A program made the position numbers and the translations under genes. Shown here one piece after another: positions 1 to 8,243 of a stretch of DNA of 29,842 nucleotides. Under the pieces are notes generated by a model. The model did no database searches. It was not told the DNA's origin and was given only the letters and a program-made list of their open reading frames with translations. The stretch lies in NCBI GenBank assembly GCA_023418095.1, contig JAEZDL010000202.1, positions 1 through 29,842 on the forward strand, in the 5' to 3' direction. How positions within the stretch are numbered: the stretch's first letter is position 1; each line of letters begins with the position of its first letter. The DNA comes from Bacteroidota bacterium. GTDB lineage: Bacteria > Bacteroidota > Bacteroidia > Flavobacteriales_F > PHOS-HE28.

Positions 1-24
1 GGCCGAAGTGGTCTATGCGTGCGA

Positions 25-1143
25 TCATTCGTTCACGAACAGGTCTTGTGCGATCCGATCGGCGAAATGCCTTCCGGCGCGCGTCAAAACTAATCTTCCG
101 TTCTCCAGCCTGACATGATCCCGTTCCATATGCTGCCTGAAAGCCAAGGCGTTCTCAGCGAGCGGGTCACGTTCCAGCCGATCCAACTTCACACCCGCGA
201 GTGTACGCAATCCGGTGAGCAAGGTTTCATTCGTGCGCTGTGCGGCGGTGAGCTCCTCGCTTTCCCAATAGGGTTCACCGCGCTCGATCGCATTAGCGTA
301 GCGCATGTTGTTGGCGACGTTCCATCGCCTTGACCTCCGATCGAAACTATGTGCCGATGGACCGATCCCGAGGTAGGGTACGCCTTCCCAATAACTGGTA
401 TTGTGCCGCGAGAAATGATCAGGCAGACCGAAGTTGCTGATCTCGTAATGCACAAGTCCGGCTGTTTCCATACGCTCGATCAACCGATCGAACTGATCGC
501 TTTGCGCATCATCCTCGGGCATTTTCACGATCGCTTTTTTCACCTGGTGTGCGAGCGCGGTGCGCGGTTCCACGGTGAGGCAATACGCGCTGAGATGCGG
601 CATGCCGTGATCCAGAGCGATCGACAATTGTTCGTCCCATTCCGTGAGATCCATCCCTGGCAGGCCGTAGATCAGATCGATGGTCCAGGATCGGAAGCCT
701 GCTTTTGCGATCGCTTCGATGCTTTGCAATGCCTGCGTGGAAGTATGCGCGCGGCCCATGAAACGCAGCCGATCCTCGCGGAAGCTTTGTGTGCCAAGGC
801 TCATGCGGTTGATGCCCGCATCTTTCCATGCTTGAAGCCGATCGGAAGTAATGTCATCTGGATTGGCTTCCAGCGTGACCTCCGAATCGGGATCGACATT
901 GAAGAGTTTTCGCGCTTGATCGATGTATCGGGCGATCCTTTCGATCGGGATCAGGCTTGGTGTGCCTCCTCCGAAATAGATCGTGGCGACATTCCGATCG
1001 GAGAATTCCGAGGCGCGTTGATCGAGCTCCGTTCCGATCGCATCGAGCACGCGATCCATTCCCGCTGAATTCGTGCTGAAATGGAAATCGCAGTAGGTGC
1101 AGGCGCGGCGGCAGAACGGGATATGGAAGTAGAGGCCGGGCAC
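25..1143 (-). CDS. hemW: HemW-type radical SAM heme chaperone (coproporphyrinogen III oxidase-like)
   Basis: Encodes 372 residues. The N-terminus PGLYFHIPFC followed by the CxxxCxxC radical SAM cluster motif (C11, C15, C18; CRRACTYC) is the HemW/HemN-like signature. The glycine-rich SAM motif YFGGGTPS follows near residue 57, with the conserved ANPDD and GTQSF segments after it. The HemW subgroup is thought to deliver heme to cytoplasmic-side targets rather than oxidise coproporphyrinogen, and its length (about 370-380) fits better than the longer HemN. The start is GTG at 1143. There is no upstream in-frame alternative and no clear Shine-Dalgarno, and the region just upstream is the GCGAGT-rich repeat of the neighbouring insert, so the native leader may have been displaced. 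The gene ends 24 bases from the window edge. The family call is firm; the exact role is inferred. Confidence 0.93.
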   Translation of the reverse strand: MPGLYFHIPFCRRACTYCDFHFSTNSAGMDRVLDAIGTELDQRASEFSDRNVATIYFGGGTPSLIPIERIARYIDQARKLFNVDPDSEVTLEANPDDITSDRLQAWKDAGINRMSLGTQSFREDRLRFMGRAHTSTQALQSIEAIAKAGFRSWTIDLIYGLPGMDLTEWDEQLSIALDHGMPHLSAYCLTVEPRTALAHQVKKAIVKMPEDDAQSDQFDRLIERMETAGLVHYEISNFGLPDHFSRHNTSYWEGVPYLGIGPSAHSFDRRSRRWNVANNMRYANAIERGEPYWESEELTAAQRTNETLLTGLRTLAGVKLDRLERDPLAENALAFRQHMERDHVRLENGRLVLTRAGRHFADRIAQDLFVNE

Positions 1144-1159
1144 TGGGGGGAAGTGTCGA

Positions 1160-1720
1160 GTTTTCGAGCGGCGAGTCGCTAGTAGGGATGAAGTGGCAAG
1201 TTGTTAGCGGCGAGCGGCGAGTTGAGACATGGTTACTTGGCAGGCTTTGACTTGAGGAGCAGCTTTTCGGGTTCTTCGATCAACCTGTTAAGCATCAATC
1301 CAACTTCTTCACTCAGTGCGATCAAAGGGCGAACTTCTTCTAATGCGGCATATTCACATGCTACGGCCATATCGAGATGGACTTGGGTTTCTGTATTCTC
1401 TGAATCGGAATCAGTGAGCTTTGAAATGAGGTGGGCCTTATATCGCCGACGTCTGTAGGCCTCACCAAAGTTCGCGCATGTCGATCTGGAGCTGTTACGT
1501 ACCTGAGACGTCAACCCGAACAATTCCTCCTTTGGAAATTTCTTCGACAACTTGAAGATCTGCACTGCGAGGGTGAAGCTCTTTTGATACACGATCATGT
1601 CGCGAAAACCTGGCATGTCTCTTTTCCTTCCAAGATAGGAAAGTGCGGTGGGGCGGCAAGTTGGCACAGAGCGAGCGGTAGGCTTTTTTCACTCGCCGCG
1701 TGCCGCTTGCCGACTCGCAT
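1160..1720. mobile_element. Candidate repeat-flanked insert carrying a four-helix-bundle gene
   Basis: The left flank (1160-1225) and right flank (1690-1720) carry the same short words in inverted orientation. Read outward-in, both show GCGAGTCG, then GGCAAG or GCAAG, then GCGGCGAGT. They enclose one small gene (1233-1616) and fill the whole space between hemW and the histidine kinase. By hand count there are 5 GATC sites in 1141-1725, against 33 in the 1.14 kb of hemW, so the insert lacks the host motif signature. No transposase is present. From memory, similar GCGAGT-type tracts flank this protein family in other Bacteroidota. That it was mobile is an inference. Confidence 0.45.
1233..1616 (-). 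CDS. Four-helix-bundle protein (S23 / 23S rRNA intervening-sequence protein family)
   Basis: Encodes 127 residues from the ATG at 1616, which has a purine-rich site (GGAAGGAAAAGAG) just upstream. A longer GTG start at 1667 would read into the flanking repeat and is not favoured. The opening FRDMIVYQKSFTLAVQIFKLSKKFP, followed by EELFGLTSQVRNSS and the ANFGEAYRRR segment, is the hallmark of the small four-helix-bundle family first seen in intervening sequences of 23S rRNA genes. The protein is predicted cytoplasmic and helical, and the family forms oligomers. Its biochemical role is unknown. Here it lies between two protein genes with no rRNA nearby. Few GATC sites and the flanking inverted repeats suggest it arrived separately from its neighbours. 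Confidence 0.85.
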   Translation of the reverse strand: MPGFRDMIVYQKSFTLAVQIFKLSKKFPKEELFGLTSQVRNSSRSTCANFGEAYRRRRYKAHLISKLTDSDSENTETQVHLDMAVACEYAALEEVRPLIALSEEVGLMLNRLIEEPEKLLLKSKPAK

Positions 1721-1725
1721 ACCCC

Positions 1726-3231
1726 CTAATGTCCAAGCGAGATCCGAAAGGTCGTCCCCTTGCCCGGAACGCTCTTCTTCACAAAGATCTTTCCTCCGTG
1801 ATATTGCTCGATGATCCGCTTGCTGAGTGAAAGACCGAGACCCCAGCCGCGCTTTTTCGTGGTGAATCCCGGCCGGAACACCGTGGTGATCTGCGAAGCC
1901 GGGATGCCTTTTCCGGTATCGGTGATGTCGATGTGCACCTGATCGTTGTCGGGTATGAGTTCGATCGTGATCGATCCTTCACCTTGCATCGCATCGATCG
2001 CATTGCGGATCAGGTTCTCGAGTACCCAGCTGAAGAGCGCGCGATTCAAAGGAACCTGCATTTCTGGATCGGCCGGTGCGATCACTTCGATCTTTGCGCG
2101 CGATGGCAACCTTGGACGCAAGTAGAGCACTGTCGCGCGGATCGTGTGGTACAGTTTTTCCGGTGAAAGATCCGGGGCCGATCCGATCTTGCTGAAACGC
2201 TCCGTGATCACTTCCAACCGATCCACATCCTTGCGCATCTCGTTCAATGCACCGGGATCCACGTTCTGTTCCTTCAGCAATTCCATCCATGCCATGAGCG
2301 AACTGAGCGGCGTTCCCAATTGATGCGCTGTCTCCTTCGCCATGCCCACCCAAACCTGGTTCTGTTCTGCGTTGCGGAAAATGCTGAAGAGCGCATAGGC
2401 CACAAGCAGGAACAATCCGAGAATGATCAATTGCACGTAAGGGAAATAGCGCAGTTGAGTGATCACGATCGATTCCTCGTAGAAGATGTAGTTGCGGCCG
2501 ATCCCCGGCAGATTGATCTCGATCGGCGTGTTGGACTGCGCCATGCTTGCGATCCGTTGCTGCATCAGGAGGCTGTCCCCGGCGACCTCTTCTTCGATGT
2601 TGCTGTGTTCGATCACATGCATTCGCGTACTGTCAGTGTAGATCACCGGTACGGAAGCAGTGCTCATCACCGTTTCACTGATGAACGAACGGATGATCCC
2701 GTCCATCACCTCCTGCAGTTCGGTGAAAACGCGCGAATCGGTATAGTAGAGATATTGTTTCTGGTTGCCGTGGATCACGATCTCGATCGGATCGTGCATC
2801 GTTTCCATTGCGCTTAGTTGTTCCTGCAGTTTTACGGGGTCGTCGCCGATCGCTTCTGGAAGATTCCGCTGGAAAAGCACCTTCTTTTTCGCATCGGTGA
2901 TGATCACCGGCACAGTGGTGTTGTCGCTTACCACTTTCAGGTAAAAGGAAAGATCGGTGGATTGATCGCTCACCAGGCGTAGCATCGCTTCAGCCCACAA
3001 TTCCACTTTCTTTCGCTCTTCCTGTCGCAGCCGTTCGAAAAGGCGTTCGGTGTAATTCACCAGTTCGGCGCGGTTCTGCACGGCTTCGGCCCAGAGCCGC
3101 ACTTTGCGCCTTTCCTCTTCGCGAATGCCATCTACGATCTGGCTGCTGTAGTAAAGTGAAGCGCCTACGATGAGGATGGCCACGGCGGCCAGCACCACTT
3201 TCCAGCGTTGTTTGCGCGAATAAAGGTCCAC
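1726..3231 (-). CDS. Membrane-bound sensor histidine kinase
   Basis: Encodes about 501 residues from a GTG at 3231. An ATG at 3342 would give 538 residues but overlaps the divergent uspA-like gene, so the shorter form is preferred. Order: a first membrane segment (VVLAAVAILIVGASLYY, near residues 10-28), a charged coiled-coil stretch, an extracytoplasmic sensor region of about 200 residues, a second membrane segment (LIILGLFLLVAYALFSIF), then the kinase core. The H-box is AHQLGTPLSS, with the phospho-accepting His codon at 2323-2325. It is followed by the N-box NLIRNAIDAM, G1 box DTGKGIP and G2 box GWGLGLSLSKRI of the ATPase domain. No receiver domain is fused and no response regulator gene is adjacent, so the partner and signal are unknown. 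The charged stretch after TM1 contains an internal duplication (EEERRKVRLWAEA and QEERKKVELWAEA, 32 residues apart). Confidence 0.9.
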   Translation of the reverse strand: MDLYSRKQRWKVVLAAVAILIVGASLYYSSQIVDGIREEERRKVRLWAEAVQNRAELVNYTERLFERLRQEERKKVELWAEAMLRLVSDQSTDLSFYLKVVSDNTTVPVIITDAKKKVLFQRNLPEAIGDDPVKLQEQLSAMETMHDPIEIVIHGNQKQYLYYTDSRVFTELQEVMDGIIRSFISETVMSTASVPVIYTDSTRMHVIEHSNIEEEVAGDSLLMQQRIASMAQSNTPIEINLPGIGRNYIFYEESIVITQLRYFPYVQLIILGLFLLVAYALFSIFRNAEQNQVWVGMAKETAHQLGTPLSSLMAWMELLKEQNVDPGALNEMRKDVDRLEVITERFSKIGSAPDLSPEKLYHTIRATVLYLRPRLPSRAKIEVIAPADPEMQVPLNRALFSWVLENLIRNAIDAMQGEGSITIELIPDNDQVHIDITDTGKGIPASQITTVFRPGFTTKKRGWGLGLSLSKRIIEQYHGGKIFVKKSVPGKGTTFRISLGH

Positions 3232-3290
3232 GGTTGCGGCGTGAAGTTCGCTAAAGACCGCGATCCGTTCATGCCGATCGAACTTCCGGT

Positions 3291-3298
3291 TACTTTCG
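3291..3298 (+). promoter_or_regulatory. Candidate Bacteroidota -7 promoter element for the UspA-like gene
   Basis: TACTTTCG matches the Bacteroidota -7 consensus TAnnTTTG at all but one defined position. It lies 16 nt before the ATG at 3315. The same octamer occurs at nearly the same distance before metG. No clear -33 TTG is visible, so this remains tentative. Confidence 0.3.
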
Positions 3299-3314
3299 CC
3301 GTGCACGACATACC

Positions 3315-4097
3315 ATGGAACGCACCGGGATCCTTTGCGCATCGGACCTTACCAATGCTGCCACCACAGCTCTTCACTTCGCATTTCAGATCGGCTCAAA
3401 GTTGAATGAGCGGATCGATGTTCTGCACGTGATCGACAAGGATGGATCGGAAGATGAAGCGGCGATCATGCTGAAGCAGCAGTTGCTTGAAGCTGGCGGG
3501 GGAGAGGCCAATTTGCTCATCGCCAAAGGAGATCCACTTGCTCGGATCTCTGAGGAAAGCGGGAACGGTCATCGTCTGCTGTTGCTGGGGACGCATGGGT
3601 TGCGGAACCTCAGGCAGAAATGGTTCGGTGCGGATATCCTGAAGCTCGTTCGCAAAGTGGCGATCCCTTCGTTCGTGGTGCAGGAAGGAACCACGAGAAC
3701 GGATCGGCTCGGGCCGATCGTGATGCCTGTGGCGGCGCACGAAGGGATCGAGCGGCTGATCGGGATCGTGATCGTTCTGGCGAAGGCTTTTTCCACGGAA
3801 GTACATGTTTACCAGATCATGCGGCCGGGAGAACAACCTTCGGACGAATTGCTTGCGAACAAGTTGAAGATGCTCGATCGCATGCGCGATGCGGGAGTGA
3901 ACGTTAAGGAGGTGAACGAACCCAGCAACAGTCCCAGCATCAGTTTCGCCGGACCCACGCTCGAGTATGCCGAACGGATCGGTGCCGGTTGCGTGGCGAT
4001 GATGGCGCACGCCTCGAAGGAGTACCGCTACATGGCGGATGCGGAGAAGGAACGAATGCTTACGAACGAAGCGCGTATCCCAGTCCTTTGCGCATGA
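3315..4097 (+). CDS. Tandem-domain universal stress protein (UspA family)
   Basis: Encodes 260 residues in two Usp folds. The first (about 1-125) opens with RTGILCASDLTNAATTALHFAF, includes LNERIDVLHVID, and carries the GTHGLR stretch near residue 93, which corresponds to part of the nucleotide-binding loop. The second (about 130-260) opens with LGPIVMPVAAHEGIERLIGIVIVLAKAF and includes TEVHVYQIM, but its phosphate loop is degenerate (MMAHASKEY). Two-domain Usp proteins of this length are common in Bacteroidota. They are cytoplasmic and often bind ATP or AMP; the role here cannot be told from sequence. The gene diverges from the histidine kinase. Its TGA abuts the convergent AsmA-like gene's stop so that the two form the palindrome TGATCA. 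Confidence 0.88.
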   Translation: MERTGILCASDLTNAATTALHFAFQIGSKLNERIDVLHVIDKDGSEDEAAIMLKQQLLEAGGGEANLLIAKGDPLARISEESGNGHRLLLLGTHGLRNLRQKWFGADILKLVRKVAIPSFVVQEGTTRTDRLGPIVMPVAAHEGIERLIGIVIVLAKAFSTEVHVYQIMRPGEQPSDELLANKLKMLDRMRDAGVNVKEVNEPSNSPSISFAGPTLEYAERIGAGCVAMMAHASKEYRYMADAEKERMLTNEARIPVLCA

Positions 4098-6800
4098 TCA
4101 ATCCTCGATGATGATCTGCTCCTGCGGAGCATCATCATTTTCGTTCAGCAATTTCCCGAGCCCTTTACGCGGCTTTTCTTCCACCGGCGGATCGGAACCG
4201 ATCACAGTTGTCACTTTCTCATCCGGTGCAGGATCTTCCAGAACGATCACGGCTTTTGGTCTTTCTTCATCCTTCGGGCCTGAAGCCAGCGGAACTTCGC
4301 GTGATCTGTTCCTGAAAAGGCCGAGTTCTTCGCGCAGTATCGATCGCAATTCCTCTTTTTCCTGCTTGAATTGTTGCTGGCGGCGTGCTGCGGCCATCGC
4401 GCCATCGGTACCGAATTGCGGATCGTAGGCGTTGCCGTACATGTGCAGGAAGATCCGCATGCCGGTGCCGTCATCCACGATCGGCCCAAATTCATCATCC
4501 ACCGGTTTTCCTATCCTGAAAAGGTCGCCGAGCCTGAAGTTCACATGGTGATCGATCCGATCGTCGAACCAATGCGTGCCGCTCACTTCAAGGTCCATGG
4601 CCGTGCTCTTCACTTCCATGCTTGGGATATGCACGGCGCCATCGCGGATCTGGATCTGGTTCTCGAGCCTGGAAAAACGAACATCGGCCAGACGGTTACG
4701 CACTTCGTTCACTTTCACGAACGGTGCGATGAGCTTGTTGCTTTGCAGGTAATCGGCGACTTCCATCAACGGTTTGTGGCCCTTGATGCTCCCGTTCTCG
4801 ATCGAAACATCCACCACGCAGGCCAGCCGATCCATGTCGAATTCAAGCGATGGGCTTAACGGCGCAAGGAATGAGACCTGCGCACTGGTGGTGCCGGAAA
4901 GATGCCGGTGACCGATGAAATCCTGCCCGAAATCACCGAACTCGCGGAACAGTTCGGTCATGTCGATGTCCTTGATCGTGGCGTTGATGTTAAGCGGGTA
5001 AACCGCACCATTCCCTTTCGCGCGCGTATCGAGCTGAAGATCGCCAAGCACCGCCCCGGATGCGGTGTTGAACGACATCGGTGAGGCGCGCAGCACGCGG
5101 TCCTTGATCATTATGCGACCGTTGATCGCTGTGGCAGTGAATTCCTCGAAGACCAATTCCTGCACCTGCGCGGTAAGGTCCAGATCGATCGTGCCGGGCA
5201 GGCTGAGCACGTAATCTTCGGAGCTATTTGAACTGCCTTCGCTGCGCAGCAATCCGGCCAGATCGATGCGTGGCGAACTTCCCCTGGCCACGATCGAAAG
5301 TTTCTGGTCGTCGAAGATCAGGAACGGGATCAGGTTGTTCAATCTGCCGTTCAATGCGATCGGGTTGCCCTGGAATTCCGCCTTCAATCCGTGGATCGCT
5401 GCATCGTTCCCGAGCAGGGCGAGATCCACATCCATGTGCGTAACGCGATGCCGGGCACCTTTCAATTTCAGCGAAGCATCGCGCAAAGCGGCGGTGCCGG
5501 TGATCTTCAGCGCCTTCAGATCTTGGACACGCATATCGCCCACATCGCGCAATTTTCCTTCAATGTCCGCATCGGCGCGTAGCCTTCCAGTCACGTTCTC
5601 CAACGTATCCACCTGCGCGAAACGGAACAGATCGGCGAGCGCGATGTCACCTTTCAGATCCGCCTTCAGAGTGGCATTCCTCAAACCGTTCGAATTCCAA
5701 TTTCCACTTATGGTGCCACTACCGCTCGCAGCGCGGAAATTCTGCACCAGTAATTTCTTCGGAACGCCTTTCGGCGTAAGCTCCAGCGCCAGCTCGCCAG
5801 AGATCCCGTTGAAGGTGGTGTTGCTTCTCTTCTCCTTCACTTTGCCACCGGAAAGCTTTGCACCCACCGAGAGCGAAGGCCCTTCACCATCGATCGGGCC
5901 GCTGTAGCGCAGCGCCAGATCTACCTCGCCCTGCATGTTGTAATTGCCAAGTCCACTGATCAATTGTGATGGCAGCAGGCCGATCACTTCGGCGAGCGGC
6001 AGCCCAAGTCCGTTCGCACGCAGATCGAGTTCCTGGCCTTTTTTCCCGTAGATCAGATCGAGCGTCAATTCGATCGGGACCTTTCCGGTGCTCAATTCAC
6101 CTTTGGTGATATGGAAGGAGCGATCGGTGTTGTTGAAGAGCAGATCCAGCCGCAGGTGCGCTTTCCGATCATCGATCACCAACGTTTCGCCATTCATCCA
6201 ATCGATCAGTTGCGCATCGCCCTTCAAGGTGATCTTATTCTGGTCGGTATCAAAGCGGCCATTCAGCGCAAGGGCTTCGTGGTGCGATCGGATCACGATC
6301 GCGTGGCGCGCATCGGTGTAGCGAAGAGAAAGATCATTGAAGCTCACCTTGTCCAACGCGATCGCAGTGGAACTTTCCGAGGTGCTGTCGCTTTTCCAGA
6401 TGATGTAATTCTCCTTTCCATTACCATCGAGCCCTGGATACAGTCGCACTTCGCTCGCGTGGATCTGTTCCACCGTATAATTCCCGGCGAACATGTCCCA
6501 CAGGCTGAATTCGAGGAAGAGTTCCTTCGCGAAGAGAAGTGTATCGGGCGGCAGCTGATCGGATCGCACTTCCATCGCGAGCACATCGCTCATGCGCATG
6601 CTCGCCTTGGGGAAACGCGCGATCAGCGTAAGGTCCATTTCCTTCACTGTCACCGGCGCGTTCAGCTGTTCGTTGATCGCCCCCACGAGCCGCGCCTTCA
6701 CTTCATCCTCGTACAGACCGCCGATCAGCAAAAGGCCACTCATCGCTGCCACGCAGAGTGCGACGATAATGAGCAGGGGCGTACGGAGTTTGCGCAGCAT
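4098..6800 (-). CDS. AsmA-like outer-membrane-homeostasis protein
   Basis: Encodes 900 residues from the ATG at 6800 (MLRKLRTPLLII). A TTG further upstream would add 15 residues and is less likely. One N-terminal membrane anchor (about residues 6-28) is followed by a long, beta-rich extracytoplasmic region. The segment after the anchor (VKARLVGAINEQLNAPVTVKEMDLTLIARFPKASMRM) is typical of the AsmA N-terminal domain. The C-terminal third, with FNTASGAVLGDLQLD, DIDMTELFREFGDFGQ and the final FRLGDLFRIG block, matches the AsmA C-terminal-like region. AsmA-family proteins are large periplasm-spanning proteins linked to lipid transport and outer-membrane assembly. The tail after about residue 800 is charged and probably disordered. 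It ends immediately at the stop of the convergent Usp gene. Confidence 0.85.
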   Translation of the reverse strand: MLRKLRTPLLIIVALCVAAMSGLLLIGGLYEDEVKARLVGAINEQLNAPVTVKEMDLTLIARFPKASMRMSDVLAMEVRSDQLPPDTLLFAKELFLEFSLWDMFAGNYTVEQIHASEVRLYPGLDGNGKENYIIWKSDSTSESSTAIALDKVSFNDLSLRYTDARHAIVIRSHHEALALNGRFDTDQNKITLKGDAQLIDWMNGETLVIDDRKAHLRLDLLFNNTDRSFHITKGELSTGKVPIELTLDLIYGKKGQELDLRANGLGLPLAEVIGLLPSQLISGLGNYNMQGEVDLALRYSGPIDGEGPSLSVGAKLSGGKVKEKRSNTTFNGISGELALELTPKGVPKKLLVQNFRAASGSGTISGNWNSNGLRNATLKADLKGDIALADLFRFAQVDTLENVTGRLRADADIEGKLRDVGDMRVQDLKALKITGTAALRDASLKLKGARHRVTHMDVDLALLGNDAAIHGLKAEFQGNPIALNGRLNNLIPFLIFDDQKLSIVARGSSPRIDLAGLLRSEGSSNSSEDYVLSLPGTIDLDLTAQVQELVFEEFTATAINGRIMIKDRVLRASPMSFNTASGAVLGDLQLDTRAKGNGAVYPLNINATIKDIDMTELFREFGDFGQDFIGHRHLSGTTSAQVSFLAPLSPSLEFDMDRLACVVDVSIENGSIKGHKPLMEVADYLQSNKLIAPFVKVNEVRNRLADVRFSRLENQIQIRDGAVHIPSMEVKSTAMDLEVSGTHWFDDRIDHHVNFRLGDLFRIGKPVDDEFGPIVDDGTGMRIFLHMYGNAYDPQFGTDGAMAAARRQQQFKQEKEELRSILREELGLFRNRSREVPLASGPKDEERPKAVIVLEDPAPDEKVTTVIGSDPPVEEKPRKGLGKLLNENDDAPQEQIIIED

Positions 6801-6943
6801 GGGCAAGATCGAAGGTACCGTGGTGCTTTGCAGCCATAACGGCAATTACCATGCGATCCGTTCACAGCCAAGTGTTAACGGGCGAATTTTCAGGGCGAAT
6901 GCCGATCGGCCCTTGATCCTTACGGAAATGATCCGGTCAGCGG

Positions 6944-7007
6944 CACCGGGCTATCCATTCCAAGTCCTCGCTGCGCTCCGGGCTTTCCATTCCTATCCCT
7001 TTCGCGG
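6944..7007. repeat. Intergenic two-part repeat (CGGGCTnTCCATTCC units)
   Basis: Two copies of CGGGCTnTCCATTCC lie 31 bp apart (6948 and 6979), separated by a TCCTCGCTGCGCTC stretch, and are followed by TATCCCTTTCGCG directly before the pseudouridine synthase stop. This resembles, from memory, a dispersed intergenic repeat common in Bacteroidota genomes (GGGCTATCC...GGGCTTTCC...TATCCCT). The rest of the 207-bp gap (6801-6943) shows nothing recognisable. Confidence 0.5.
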
Positions 7008-8243
7008 TCACTTGCGCTTGCTCAGGAAAAGCACCTCCTTTTCCGTGAGGTGGCGCCATTTTCCGCGAGGCAGGTCCTTTTTGGTCAATCCTGCGAACAC
7101 TACCCGATCGAGCTTTACCACTTCATAGCCGAGTGCTTCGAACATCCGGCGAACGATCCGGTTCTTGCCCATGTGCAGCTTGATCCCTACTTCCTTGCGG
7201 TTGGTGTCGGCCACATAGTTCGCCTCATCGGCGGCAGCAAGTCCGTCCTCCAGTTCGATCCCTTCCACGAGCCGTTCCAGATCGGCTTTTGCAACACTTT
7301 TGTCCAACGTGGCGTGGTAGATCTTTTCCGCGCCGTGGCTCGGGTGCGTGAGCTTCTTGGCCAGATCGCCGTCGTTGGTCATCAGCAGTACGCCGGTAGT
7401 ATGTCGATCCAATCTTCCCACGGGATACAGCCGTTCGCGGCAGGCGCTTTCCACCAAGGCCATCACTGTTTTCCGATCGCGCGGATCATCGGTGGTGGTG
7501 ATGAAATCCTTCGGTTTGTTCAGCAGCACGTAGCGTTTGGTTTCCGTGCTCAACTTCTGTCCGCCGTAATGCACCACATCGTTGGGCCCCACTTTCACAC
7601 CCATTTCGGTCACCACCTTTCCATTCACGGTCACCACGCCGGCCTTGATCAGGTCATCGGCTTCGCGACGGCTGGCCACACCACTATGCGCCAGGTAACG
7701 GTTCAGCCGCATCAGGCCGCTTTCCTTCTCTTCCGCAGCTTTTTTTCCGCGCTTGCTGGCGCGATCTGGTCCGCGGCCATGCAGTCTTTTCGTAGTGTGA
7801 TCTCGTTCTCTTTCCCCGGATCGCGGCCTGCGCTCTTCGCGATCGAATTCCCGATCGGTGTTGCGATCCGCAGCTGGCCTGGCATTGCGTTCCCTGAAAG
7901 GACGGGTATCCGGTTTGCGCGGCGCCCTTTCCCGATCGGTCCCTTCGCGGCCAGTTGGTCCCCGCCGATCGTTCCGATCGCCAGATCTGCGCCGATCGGT
8001 ATTTCTTCCGCCTTCCGCAGGCCGATCGCGTCCTGCCGCAGGCGGTCTCCTTCCGGCCCGCTTGGAGGTGCGGCTTTCATCTTCACTGAAGATCCGTTTT
8101 GGCCGTTCTTCATCGTCCTGCATACGATCGGCCTTCGTATTCCGCGTGTTGCGCGGCCCAGGCCTTCCGCCGCCCAACGGTCTTGCGCCTTTGCTGTTCT
8201 TTCTTCCGCGCGGTTCGCGCCTCTCACTGGAACGGTCTGCCAT
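7008..8243 (-). CDS. RsuA/RluB/RluE/RluF-family rRNA pseudouridine synthase with long basic N-terminal extension
   Basis: Encodes 411 residues from the ATG at 8243. Residues 1 to about 177 are low-complexity, rich in Arg, Asp, Gly and Glu, and probably disordered. An S4 RNA-binding domain follows (about 178-225: MRLNRYLAHSGVASRREAD), then the pseudouridine synthase domain with the catalytic Asp at about 279 in PVGRLDRHTTGVLL. The family isomerises specific uridines in 16S or 23S rRNA; RluB-like activity is the usual assignment in this phylum but the target nucleotide cannot be read from the sequence. The gene start overlaps the end of yraN by 20 bp, so the two are probably translationally coupled. 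Long basic extensions of this kind are seen on other Bacteroidota members. Confidence 0.92.
   Translation of the reverse strand: MADRSSERREPRGRKNSKGARPLGGGRPGPRNTRNTKADRMQDDEERPKRIFSEDESRTSKRAGRRPPAAGRDRPAEGGRNTDRRRSGDRNDRRGPTGREGTDRERAPRKPDTRPFRERNARPAADRNTDREFDREERRPRSGERERDHTTKRLHGRGPDRASKRGKKAAEEKESGLMRLNRYLAHSGVASRREADDLIKAGVVTVNGKVVTEMGVKVGPNDVVHYGGQKLSTETKRYVLLNKPKDFITTTDDPRDRKTVMALVESACRERLYPVGRLDRHTTGVLLMTNDGDLAKKLTHPSHGAEKIYHATLDKSVAKADLERLVEGIELEDGLAAADEANYVADTNRKEVGIKLHMGKNRIVRRMFEALGYEVVKLDRVVFAGLTKKDLPRGKWRHLTEKEVLFLSKRK

Noticed and set aside
1233..1616. Intervening sequence of a 23S rRNA gene
   Set aside because: The protein family is found in such sequences, but no rRNA sequence flanks it here; the neighbours are hemW and a histidine kinase.
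3232..3342. Histidine kinase start at the ATG 3342
   Set aside because: It would overlap the UspA-like gene and its likely promoter; the extra 37 residues have no membrane or signal character.
4090..4103. TGATCA palindrome as a regulatory site
   Set aside because: It is formed by the abutting stop codons of two convergent genes, in a genome full of GATC.
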